Shown: positions 1 to 9,926 of the stretch, piece after piece
Layout of the letters: each line of letters starts with the position of its first letter
Position numbering within the stretch: the stretch's first letter is position 1
Origin: Dioscorea cayenensis subsp. rotundata
Taxonomy: Eukaryota; Streptophyta; Magnoliopsida; Dioscoreales; Dioscoreaceae
Direction of reading: 5' to 3'
Assembly (NCBI RefSeq): GCF_009730915.1
Contig: NC_052474.1
Location: forward strand, 20,061,501 to 20,125,500
DNA: 64,000 bases
The notes under the pieces: generated by a model
Database searches by the model: none
What the model saw: only the letters and a program-made list of their open reading frames with translations
Told to the model about the DNA's origin: nothing
Made by a program: the position numbers and the translations under genes

Positions 1-1953
1 AACATCAAGTGAAATGAGATCATCGAGCTCCCCGAGCAGGGACAATGATCCTGTGAGCATGTTGTGAGAGAGATCTAGACTTCCGAGCTTCGATAGATTG
101 CGAAATCCTGCAGGTAAAGGGCCTAAAAGATAGTTCCAGCTCAAGTTCAGCAGAATGTCTAATCCTAGGAGATTACTAATCTCATCAGGAATTGGACCAG
201 TGATTCTATTGCTACTCATATCAAGAGATTGCAAATCAGTGCAAAGGGCAATGGATTTGGGTATCATGCCAGTGATGTAGTTTCCATTCAGAGCCAACTT
301 GTTAAGGCTTTTGAGCTTCCCTAAAGCCTCAGGGACTGAACCAGAGAGCCTGTTTCTTGAAAGATCAAGCACATTGAGATGAACTAGTGATTCAAATGAG
401 TTTGGAATCACTCCGTGAATCCTATTCTCATGCAAATCAACCATTTCTAGTTCAATGCATCTCCCTATCTCTTCCGGTATTTCTCCAGTAAGCTTGTTTT
501 CTGACAACTCCAAGAAGGTTAAGCTCTGCAGAAATCCAATCTCTTTTGGTATCTCCCCGGAAAACTGATTGAAGCCTAGACGAAGCCTTGATAAACCGGT
601 GCAGTTACCGATATCCTTCGAGAGCTCACCTGAGAAATCATTGGAGATTAGCATGAGCTTGTTGAGTGTAATTATGTTGAACAGAGAACTTGGAAGTGAA
701 CCAGTGAGGAAATTGTAGGAAAGGTCCATTGATTGGAGCTTTTCACAGTTGCCAATCTCAAATGGCAGGCTACCATGGAGCTCATTCTGCCAAGCAAAGA
801 ACTGAGTTAGTTGCCTCAATTCTCCAATACTCCTCGGAATTTCACCGGAGATCCTGTTGTTATCCAACTCTAATTGCCTCAAACTAGTCAAGTTTCCAAT
901 GAAAGCCGGAATTTGACCGGAGATGTTGTTGTATGAAAGCAAAAACACTTGTAACTTTGCTAAGCTTGAGAATGAGGATGGAATCTCACCTGTTAGAGAA
1001 TTCAGAGAAAAATCCATCACTTGTAATGCTGTGCAGTTACCTAGTGATTCCGGCATGCTGCCGAAGAGCTCATTCCTCCATAACAACAGCTTCTTGAGGT
1101 TTCTCAGCCTGCCTAACTCCCCTGGAATCTCGCCGGAGATTCGGTTTTGGTAAAGGAAAAGATTCTCAAGAGAAGAACAATTGGAGATTTCTGCTGGAAT
1201 CAATCCTGACAGATTCGTTGTGTAAATTGAAAGTGTCTTTAGATTCTTGAGTTTGCCAAATTCAGGTGGAATCTGTCCTGAAACTGAAGTATCTGCAAGT
1301 CCAAGGAATTCTAGTTCTCGACAGTCTGATATTTCTGCGGGAATGTCTCCAAATATACCGGCATTGCCACCGATACGAAAAGTTAACAGATTAGACAACA
1401 TGCCTAGCTGCAATGGAATTCTGCCAAAAAGCCGGTTATCGACAAGTTCGATCTCTCTGAGCTGAGAACAATTGCCTAATTGTGCAGGCACTGGTCCATG
1501 CAACAAATTGGAATTCAAATACAAGAAGTGTAATCTTGAGAGTGTTCCAAGCTGCGGAGGGATAGTTCCAGTGAGTGCATTGAAGCTGAGATCAAGTGTG
1601 ACAAGTGAAGTCAGGTTCAATATCGATGTTGGGATTTCTCCGGTGATATTGCACTTGTAGAGGACTAGTGTGGTAAGTGAAGTGAGGGAGAGGAATTGGA
1701 TCGGGAATGTGGTAGGAATGCTGATGGATTTGATTCTGATTTCTGCAACTGAGTTTTGTGAAGAACATGTGATGTATGACCAGTTGCATGGATTTTGGTG
1801 CTGTGGATTCCATGAAGAGAATTGAGATGAATTGAAGGTTGAAAGCCATGAATGAAGTGAAAGGCCTTCAGAATTCAATGCAAAGGATGGAAGAGAAAAG
1901 AAAAAGGTTGATAGGATTGAGATAATGAGAAGAATTTTTTGATTGCTTTGCAT
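1..1953 (-). CDS. LRR receptor-like kinase ectodomain (subfamily XI, RGI/RCH1-like), 3' part outside window
   Basis: One uninterrupted frame runs from an ATG at 1951-1953 to the window edge, giving 651 residues. It begins with a hydrophobic signal peptide (about residues 1-26), then the plant LRR N-terminal cap with the paired-cysteine motif NPCNWSYITC near residue 55. About 23 leucine-rich repeats of 24 residues follow, with the plant-type LxGxIP pattern. Late repeats read LNLSWNYLLGPLP and LDLSHNMLTG, as in subfamily XI receptors such as RGI/RCH1, which bind sulfated root peptides at the plasma membrane. The transmembrane helix and Ser/Thr kinase domain would lie beyond position 1. No intron is seen in this part, as usual for the family's large first exon. 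The ligand is an inference from family resemblance; a PXY- or SKM-like role is possible. The 5' flank has a TA dinucleotide run near 2050. Confidence 0.88.
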   Translation of the reverse strand, partial: MQSNQKILLIISILSTFFFSLPSFALNSEGLSLHSWLSTFNSSQFSSWNPQHQNPCNWSYITCSSQNSVAEIRIKSISIPTTFPIQFLSLTSLTTLVLYKCNITGEIPTSILNLTSLVTLDLSFNALTGTIPPQLGTLSRLHFLYLNSNLLHGPVPAQLGNCSQLREIELVDNRLFGRIPLQLGMLSNLLTFRIGGNAGIFGDIPAEISDCRELEFLGLADTSVSGQIPPEFGKLKNLKTLSIYTTNLSGLIPAEISNCSSLENLFLYQNRISGEIPGELGRLRNLKKLLLWRNELFGSMPESLGNCTALQVMDFSLNSLTGEIPSSFSSLAKLQVFLLSYNNISGQIPAFIGNLTSLRQLELDNNRISGEIPRSIGELRQLTQFFAWQNELHGSLPFEIGNCEKLQSMDLSYNFLTGSLPSSLFNIITLNKLMLISNDFSGELSKDIGNCTGLSRLRLGFNQFSGEIPKEIGFLQSLTFLELSENKLTGEIPEEIGRCIELEMVDLHENRIHGVIPNSFESLVHLNVLDLSRNRLSGSVPEALGKLKSLNKLALNGNYITGMIPKSIALCTDLQSLDMSSNRITGPIPDEISNLLGLDILLNLSWNYLLGPLPAGFRNLSKLGSLDLSHNMLTGSLSLLGELDDLISLDV

Positions 1954-2047
1954 GGTGAACAAGAAGAGAAAAGAAAAGGTGAAGGAAAAGGAGTGTAATA
2001 ATCTATCTATACAACAAAAATGGTTGGTTCTATCTATTTCAGAAAAA

Positions 2048-2071
2048 ATATATATATATATATATATATAA
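2048..2071. repeat. (AT)n microsatellite
   Basis: A pure AT dinucleotide run lies in the 5' flank of the LRR receptor gene, about 95 bp above its start codon. Similar short TA runs recur near 2599, 4485, 4956, 5525, 6160, 7860 and 8202. Confidence 0.9.
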
Positions 2072-3239
2072 TTTGTTTTAAGGATTTTTGGGGAATTTAG
2101 AAATGGAGAAGGAAATGAGGAGTTAATTAAAGAGAGTTTGTCTGATGCTTTTGGAGGTTTGCAAGGGAGAGAATAAGGAGAGTTTGGTGATGGTGTTGTT
2201 TTGTTTAGCATGGTCACCACAATGAGTTTGATGTGCTAACTCCTCCTCTTTCTTCTTCTTCTATGGAAGCTGCTTACTGTTATTTCATTTTCCACCTTGA
2301 GTGATCATGGAGAAGAGGATGAGATAAGACAACAACATACAGAGTTGTCTATTTTCAATATATATATATAAGAATAGTTATATTATACAATTTAAATAAC
2401 GAAGTTATTAAAGATATGTTCCCCAAAAGTTAATATCATTATAATTATTGACAACATAGTTCACCATTTATAAAGGCATTTTATTCACTTCCCATACTAC
2501 TTTAATATGCCTATCTTCCTTGACGTCATGCTTGTACATTGATAATTGATAAAAAAAAGAATTATCATCCTTTTAATATGAGGATGGTTCTTTCATATAT
2601 ATATATATATATAAACCAGTTGACTTATAAAAAAAAAAAGCATGAAAAGTACACTATAGGATACATCATAATAGAGGTAAGTCCATCAGAAGTGACACAA
2701 CTAAACAAATACAATATAGTGACAATAAAAGAAAATGACAAGCAACTCTAGATGGGATATATAACGACTCACTAAGGACCCCATATATCTCTGGATTAAC
2801 TAGCCAAAGTTTGATGTAGTACCCTCGCCTATGCCGCTCAAATCACCCGTATATAACTCTAAAAACTCAAGACTTCTCTTGATAATTCTTATTAATTCAT
2901 TCGGTTTCAATCTTTTTTGTTCATGATTTGAAGACGGTCATAGAATAAACAAATAAGCAATCTTAATTATAAGATAAGCCAGAGAAAGTGCTTTTGAGTT
3001 AAAAATCCATGCATTCCTCTCTACCCAAATATTTAGATAATAGGCTTGGCCATTATGTCCCATATTTCTTTTTGCTAAGTCTTTGAGTTGAGACCTCAAC
3101 GGCTCCCTTTAAACTATTTCTGATGTAACCATATGAGAAAGGGATATATCCATATTAGATTTACTATATATGTTCATGAATATTAATGGATAAAGTTTAG
3201 TTTTTGAGCACCATATGAAGTAATGAACAATAATAGCTA
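2072..3239. other. Intergenic, no gene recognised
   Basis: AT-rich DNA with TA runs and only short frames with no family resemblance. The part just above the LRR gene presumably holds its promoter; I see no other supported feature. Confidence 0.5.
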
Positions 3240-4275
3240 AAAAAAAATCAAAGAAGATGCTAATTGATGGAGGGATTTTACCAGATTGCTCTACTGATCA
3301 GGATTTTACCAGACTACTTCCAATTCTGAGGATTTTACCTGCACTACTAATCAAGAGGACTTAAACAATTGGCCATTAGAAAAAAATGGAACCTTCTCCA
3401 TTAAGTCCTTCTACAAGATGCTAATTGATGGAGGGACCCGACATCCGCTCTACCATTAATTCTGAAAAATTCATTGTCAAGAAAAATTACGCTTTTCTGT
3501 TAGTTAGTTTGGGAAGACAAAATTCTCACTCTCAAATCTCTTCAAAAAAGCTTGCAACTAATACGGAACAGACACATGCGTTCTCTGCCACAAAGCTTCA
3601 GAAAATGTGGAACACTTATTTGTTAGCTGTGAATCCACGGACCGCATTTGGAATTTCTTCTTTTATACCTTCGGCTCACATGCGATTCTTCCTCCGATTT
3701 CTAAACTATGGACCTCTTGGTTACCATCCTTAAATTCTAGAAATCAAACTTTGTAAGACGTCAGTGCGAGAGCCATTATCTGGCATACTTGGCTAGAGTG
3801 AAATAACCGCATTTTTCATTCGACTATTTCACCTCTTTATTCTGTCATTTTTAAAGTTGCTAACACCTCCTTTCTTGGTTTTCCACAGATACTCACGCTC
3901 ATCAACAATCTTTCTCTAAAGCCTCACAAAGGATAAAGCGTGCTATCAACTTCATGAGCGCAAGAGCCGCAGATCTTCCTGGCAAATCAGAGCACAACAT
4001 GGATCAGGAATAGTCCCCTCCTCCTCGCAGCTTAGGCAGGCCTGTGTCTCCAGCTGGTTGACTTCGCCATTCTCATTGTCTCGTCTTTAGTTTCTTAGTT
4101 GCTCTTTGTTTTCCACTTGTCTCCCTCACCTCTGGTGAGGGTTATTTGTTTCAGTGTGTGCATATTCTTTTTTTTAATGCTTTTGTTGGATGTTTCGTTT
4201 TTGCTTTCTTTTTCAATAAATCAGTGGTTTATCCACTTTTATTAAAAACAAAAAAAACAAAAAACAAACAATAGC
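3240..4275 (+). mobile_element. LINE (non-LTR retrotransposon) 3' end, broken
   Basis: Translated pieces in several frames match the C-terminal zinc-binding segment that follows plant LINE reverse transcriptases: a piece like FSIKSFYKMLIDGG near 3390-3435, then ILTLKSLQK, and a stretch reading HLFVSCESTDRIWNFFF near 3620-3670. The frame is broken by stops and shifts. The segment ends with a T-rich 3' UTR and an A-rich tail (aaaaacaaaaaaaacaaaaaac) at about 4240-4270, typical of target-primed insertion. A 20-bp piece (gatgctaattgatggaggga) occurs at about 3257 and again at 3418, a local rearrangement. This is a 5'-truncated dead copy. Confidence 0.75.
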
Positions 4276-5350
4276 ATAAAAATTTACATGAAAAACCCAA
4301 TATATATAAAAAAAAAATTCACTAATAGAGGAGGAGAAATTCCGTTATATTAAATTGAGTATAACGGTGGTAGCCCACACTTTGCGAAAGTTACTCTCTC
4401 ACTAAATAAAATTCTAACAAAAATATTTAACTAGACCTTAAATTTTATGAGTCTAATTCTAAGTTTAAATTTGATCCCTGCCATATATATATATATAATT
4501 AAAAAAATTACATAAATTTTATTAAAAAAAAGTTTCATAAATTTTGCTGTTAGTTTTTTTATTATTATTAGATCAAAAACAATTCGCATCACAAACTTTA
4601 ACAAATATGATGATCTATCTTTTTGCCCCATTCATGCATCCAATCCCTTGTCCAAAAGACAAAGATCCTGAGATGGTGGCAATGGCCCCTGAGAAGAAGG
4701 GAGGGTAGGAGATTGCAGTCATAAAGATGAGCAAGCATGGTGAGGAATGGGAGAGGTTGAGGGGGCCATTCTAACATTATATTAGTGCTATCTGAGTGGA
4801 TGTTTGTTGGAACCTTTTGCCTTTGAGTTGGACTATTCATTATTTATTTAGATTAATTAAAAACAGGGACCATTCTTGCATTGAATCCCACTCACATTTA
4901 TGCTCCATATTCATCTTCATGTTCCTTGCTACCAATTCCATCCTATGCTTCTTTGTGTATATATATATATATATATATATATGTTAATTGAAACGGGCAA
5001 AAAATAATTTATTTAATTAGCATCCATATATGATCATGTTATAATAACAGAATATTAAACACTGTCTTCTCAAGCTGAGAGTTTTTTTTTTTACAAATAT
5101 GACAAGTGTAATAATCGAGGTATGCGGCTTGTTGGTAAAAAGATTGAATTATATATCCGTTTCTACATCGAGACTTTTATAGCAACTTGTGCACAAGGGA
5201 CCCCAACTGCCAATGCACAAGGAACACTTGCTCACATGAGAACGAATGTCTTATTAAGAATTTTTTATTAAAACAAATAATTTCTATAATTCATGTCTAC
5301 ATGTCTCTATATATATTATTGAAACGAATGTTTTATATTATTGAAAATTG
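4276..5350. other. Intergenic, AT-rich
   Basis: No gene is recognised. It contains A-rich and TA-rich tracts, including (TA)n at 4956-4981, and short frames without family resemblance. Confidence 0.5.
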
Positions 5351-5431
5351 TGTGTTGTGGCAGTCTATTGTAGTTTTCTCCTTTCTCTTTAATTAATGTG
5401 GTTTATCCACATTTAAAAAAAACAAAAAAAA
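5351..5431 (+). repeat. Short LINE 3'-tail-like copy
   Basis: The sequence tggtttatccac followed by an A-rich tail matches the terminal part of the LINE 3' end at 4210-4270. Only the last tens of bases are recognisable, as expected for a severely 5'-truncated insertion. Confidence 0.45.
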
Positions 5432-5566
5432 ATGGGGACAAGCATGAGTAGATTTCAAACCCTAAACTTGTAAGTAGAGAGAAAAAAATAAAATACCAAA
5501 CTACCATATTACAGTAGTGGTATGTATATATATATATATATATTATTGTCTTTTATGTATAATTTA

Positions 5567-6172
5567 GGTTTAATACCCAAGTTAGTCCCTCTAAAATTCA
5601 AAATCGGCCCTTTTAGTCCCTCTATTACAATTTCAGCCCTTTTAGTCCTTTTATTTGTTTGATTTTGTAAATATTAGTCCGGGACCAACAGCGAGTTAGT
5701 TCTACTCGCTTTTGTTGGTCGACTTGGTTTTTATAATAAAAAAATATTAAAAAAATTATTAAAAAGTTAAAAATCATAAACGAGTGCGGATTCAAATTAA
5801 TGGATCCGCATCCTTAACATTGAAAATAACATTTCCGTATCTTCTTTCTCCCGATCACCATCCTCCATCTCCATTACCGGCGAAACCCTCGACGAGAAGG
5901 AAGAGCCCGTTAAAAGCAATCATCAAGAGAGAGGGAGAGAGAGGAGAGAGAGAGAGAGAGAGGGAGAGAGAGGAGAGAGAGAGAGAGACCCCGTTGCCTA
6001 CTGAAGCCTCTCGACGAGAAGGAAGATCCCATTAAAAGCAATCATCGAAAGAGCAAGTTTGTTGTTTTTTGTATCTTGTGTTAACTTTTCAATTTCTTGT
6101 TTAATAAACAACTACCTTGTAGTTCTTTTCATGAAAAAAAAAGAGCAAGAGAGAGCCCCTATATATATATAG

Positions 6173-6203
<31 letters not shown>

Positions 6204-6987
6204 TGAGTCTCATTCTTTTATTCTCTCCACCTATGCTATATTTTACCTGGACTTGTTGTATTTTGGTTGTATTTAATACAACAATGTTGAAATCCAATGA
6301 AGCTTGGTTGTAGTTGTATGTTCAGATTTTGTTGTTATTATTTGGTTGTATTCAGTTAAATATCAATGGAATTCATGGATTTTTTTGCTGGATATATCAT
6401 GTAACAACCATGATTAACAACTAAATTCATACTCATTAACAATCAATGTAAACAAAATAATAACTACACTCATTGTAAACAATCTTGACTTTAATATGGC
6501 CAATGGATGTTGAAAAAAGGTTTGTTGACGACTGCAGAAGGTTGAGGAAGATTCAATTTTGCTGGCCAGAAAATGGAGCACAATCATTCGTTCTCGTCAA
6601 GGATTTTGCCGGCATCAGGGGTGGAGGTTGGAATTTGGGAGAAAGAGGGAAGAGATTTGTTGTTTTGAGGGTGAGAGATGGGGGAAAGGGTTTTGTTATT
6701 TTGAGGGTAAGGGGTGAGGATCCGTTAATTTGGATCCGCATCCGAACAAAATTTTAACCTTTTTTTTTTAAGTTTTCATTTTTTTAATAAATTTTTAATA
6801 ATTTTTTTATATTATAAAAAAAGCCAAGTCAACACTAATAAAAGCGGTAGAACTAATGAGTAGTTGCCCTCGGGACTAATATTTACAAAATCAAACAAAT
6901 AAGAGGACTAAAAAGGGCTGAAATTGTAATATAGGGACTAAAAGGGCCAATTTTGAATTTTAGAGGGACTAACTTGGGTATTAAACC
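5567..6987. mobile_element. Non-autonomous Mutator-like element (MULE) with long TIRs and 9-bp TSD
   Basis: The two ends are long inverted repeats. The left end reads ggtttaatacccaagttag from 5567; the right end is its complement, ending at 6987. Similarity continues about 250 bp inward, through AGTCCCTC-type repeats and an oligo-A/T stretch to a shared ggatccgcatcc. The flanking 9 bp are identical on both sides: tataattta at 5558-5566 and 6988-6996, the target-duplication length of Mutator elements. The interior has no transposase frame. It contains GA-rich microsatellite, a (TA)n run and an internal near-duplicate (acgagaaggaagagcccgtt / acgagaaggaagatcccatt at about 5900 and 6015). The element must depend on transposase supplied elsewhere. 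Confidence 0.9.
5930..5988. repeat. (GA)n-rich microsatellite inside the MULE
   Basis: A nearly pure GA/GAGAGG tract. A second GA run at 6187-6202 follows a TA run in the same element. Confidence 0.85.
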
Positions 6988-7619
6988 TATAATTTACTCT
7001 ATTATTAATATTCTTACTTCTCTTTGAAGAGTGTAGGTGGTTTAACTAACAAGATGCCTATCTCCACTGGAATGAAAAGCCAATTTCAAAAATTAAATGA
7101 AACATTTGTTTTCAATATATGAATGCAATTGTTGTAACTTGTACTTGTGCTTCCTAATATGAAAAATGAAAAGTTAAGGATTGGTTATAGTCACTGTACA
7201 ATGCTCACAAAAAAAAGGAAGCAAGGACAAATGCCACACAATTCAAACGTTTGGGCAAAACTTTAATAAAGCAAATAACTAATTTCAAAGTGTGGTTCAA
7301 TTGATGGAAGCTTTAATTAATGTATCTCAATAAACATGTCATCTAAATTGTGGGTGAATTATGCATGGTCGAATTTCTTATATTATGGTACTTAACTAAT
7401 TTTAAAGTGTGGTTCATTTGAGGGAATCTTAACAGTGGAGTATATATAGCAATTAATGTATTTCAATAATAAAGACAACTACAAAACAATCTAGTGGTAA
7501 GTCATTTAAATAGTGGGTGAGTTGTGCGGAGTCAAATTTCTCAAATTCTTTCACCATTTGTAGAATTATGGTTTTTTGAAATATCATTTTGAATGTAAGT
7601 GATAACTTGTACTACACAT
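6988..7619. other. Intergenic
   Basis: AT-rich DNA without a supported gene. A loose duplication is visible: a phrase resembling ctaatttcaaagtgtggttcaattga occurs near 7278 and again near 7396. Confidence 0.4.
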
Positions 7620-7868
7620 AACCAACGACCGAATGGTCTATTGGTATACAGGTCGCCGATAGAGCTCTTCACCGAGTGGTGAGAGTTCAATTCTCGGCTG
7701 AGGGCACATTTCTGGGAGATGTGAGTGGTAGTTATGTGCGGGTGGTTCCAGCTCCCATGTGTGCACAGGCCCCGCCCCCACTTGCTCCACCGAGGCTTGT
7801 GTATATCCCTGATATTTTAACAGGGCCTTTGGGTTGTTTGTTCCTCTTATAAAAAAAATATATATATA
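7620..7868 (+). mobile_element. tRNA-derived SINE, copy 1
   Basis: The 5' region contains a polymerase III A-box-like segment (tggtctattggtata) and a B box (gagttcaattctc), followed by a tRNA-unrelated body and a tail ending ttcctcttataaaaaaaa. The insertion is bordered by 13-bp near-identical direct repeats, ttgtactacacat at 7607-7619 and ttgtattacacat at 7869-7881, with one mismatch. A second copy in opposite orientation lies at 28490-28731. It has no coding capacity and would depend on LINE enzymes for movement. Confidence 0.88.
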
Positions 7869-7958
7869 TTGTATTACACATGTTACTTATAGATTTTGTA
7901 AAAAAAAACTCAATAATAATACAATTGAAAATAGGCTAAATAATTAGAAAAATAAAAG

Positions 7959-8031
7959 TGGAGATGCGGGGGATCGAACCCCGTGCCTCTCGCATGCAAA
8001 GCGAGCGCTCTACCATTTGAGCTACATCCCC
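7959..8031 (-). tRNA. tRNA-Ala (anticodon UGC)
   Basis: The minus strand folds as a standard 73-nt tRNA. The acceptor stem is GGGGATG with CATCTCC plus discriminator A. It has a D arm with the A box (TAGCTCAAATGG), anticodon stem CTCGC/GCGAG around loop TTTGCAT (anticodon TGC), and a T arm with GGTTCGATCCC. A T-rich stretch just past the 3' end (complement of 7953-7957) can serve as the polymerase III terminator. No intron and no encoded CCA, as usual for a nuclear gene. It lies 91 bp from the SINE. Confidence 0.96.
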
Positions 8032-8429
8032 AACTGTTACATTTTATAATAAAATTAATGTCATACTAAAAAAATAATATTTATTATTTTTTAATCATTG
8101 AGAAACGGATCCTTTTCAGCTGATTTATTTCATTGAAGCCTCTACCCCCACCCCACACATGCGACTTGTCCATCAACTAACATCCTTTATTTAAATACAC
8201 ATATATATATATATATATATAATTATCCACATCTCTCTCAATCTCTTCTGGTCTCCCAAACTCCTTTCAAACATGCAATCATAAATATCAGCACGCTCAT
8301 CTTCAATCAATCTATACTCCATCCACCATACCACATTTATATACATTAATTAATTAATTTTTTTTTTCAACAATTTTTTTTAATATAAATAAAATTAATA
8401 ATTAAAAAAAAAAGTTCCTTTCTCTTGCT
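8032..8429. other. Intergenic, AT-rich
   Basis: No gene seen. It contains a TA run near 8202-8220 and A/T tracts between the tRNA gene and the TOL promoter. Confidence 0.5.
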
Positions 8430-8740
8430 CTCATGGGCCTCCACAGTTTGGGCTTATCCAGGCTAGCCACTAAATCTGAACCCCCATTGGGCCCACTTCA
8501 TGCCGGCCCATGTGCAACCCAAATTAAATAAAGAAAAGCCCAATCCAACGGTCTCGATTTAATTCTAGTGCCACGTGTCTCAATCCGACGGCTAGAAAGG
8601 CGACCACGGATGACTCGAGGGGACGCGGAACATGCGGGAACACGCTGTCAGGGAGCTGTCTTCTTCTTTTCTTTCTCATCCGCTGTAAACCCAACCATAC
8701 CTGGTAACTTGCAATGGTGTTAGTTACGTGCCACGTGTGC
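8430..8740 (+). promoter_or_regulatory. Putative TOL promoter region with site II-like and G-box elements
   Basis: This GC-richer block upstream of TOL contains several TGGGCC/GGCCCA-type motifs (8434-8439, around 8487-8494, around 8503-8508), which resemble plant site II elements of housekeeping and growth genes. It also has two CACGTG G boxes in the context GCCACGTGT (8572-8577 and 8732-8737). The motifs are directly visible; their use by bZIP/bHLH or TCP factors is inference. Confidence 0.5.
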
Positions 8741-9218
8741 AACTGAGATGTGTATTTTGAACCCGAATCTTGATGTATATCGTGTCGTTATGAGAAGGAG
8801 AGTTTGAGAAGTTTGGGAGAATGAAAGGCGGTGGTGATCGTTTAAAGGGCTCTTTTTTGGAGCAGTGTTTCCTTTTTCTCTCCATCTTGCGAGCTCTCTC
8901 TCTCTGGGTTCAGTAATGGCGGAGGCTTGTTCTCTTCGTCTTTGCTAAAGGAGGTTGGAGAGGAAAGGGAAGGCAAAGGGGGTGGGGAATGTGGAAGCTT
9001 GGTTTGATGGTAATCCATTGGTTCTTTCTTCTTTTCTTCTATTTTTTCTTTCTTTTTTGGATTCTTTCAGAGATTTGATGATGGAGATCTTGCTTTTTTG
9101 GTTGGGTTTTTCTTGTTAAGAAGGAGGCTTTGTGTGTTTTTCTGATGGAAAGTTGTGATTTTTAGGGATGTGGAATGGTTTTTAGGTTGTGGTTTTGGTG
9201 AGAGTGAAGGTTTGCCTC

Positions 9219-9243
9219 TGTGTGTGTGTGTGTGTGTGTGTGT
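9219..9243. repeat. (TG)n microsatellite in TOL 5' leader region
   Basis: A TG dinucleotide run within the region between the putative promoter and the TOL coding start. Confidence 0.85.
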
Positions 9244-9926
9244 TTGTCGAGGATTTGATACCGTTTCCAGTTGTTCTTTCTTTGTGAGGTGGTTCTTGGT
9301 GGAAAATTTCAATCTTGAGGGTTGGGGCCGTGTCTTGGGTGTTGATGTCTCGGTATGTGTGGCATAATCTATGGGAAGTATGAGGTTTTTCATCGTTCCT
9401 CACTGATTTAGGGTTTGTTTATTTTTCGCCACAAGTTAGCATTTCTCTTTGTGTTTATGTGGAATTTAGTGATTCTTTGGGATTGTTTAAGGCATAGGCT
9501 TAAATTAATAGAAGCTTTATCTTTTCTTTTTCAATTCTTGCATTTCATCACTAAAGTGTTATCTTGCTTTACTTTTTGTGTTGCAGTGTGGAATTGTGCT
9601 GTTTATAGAAGGTCCTTTACTCAATTGAACGGATAAGTGAAGTTGTATATGCAACAGGAACTGCAATTCTTTTGGTTTTTGTAAGTTCTCATATTGGCAA
9701 CGGAATTTCCATTTTAAGATGATTGCACCTAATCATGTTTGGTTTTTCTTTATCCCGAAGCATCACAGTAAGGGGATTATATGTCTATGCTTCCCACATT
9801 ATTGATTTGCATTATTTTTATGGATACTGTACTTTCTATGCATCGAATGTATTGCAGGAAAGTTTGAAGGTTGATGACAGACTAGTTTGAGATCATACAT
9901 TGGTGGTTTCTCAAAGTTGTGTGATC

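Noticed and set aside
5784..6035. Small Glu/Arg-rich open frame
   Set aside because: Produced by the GA microsatellite within the MULE.
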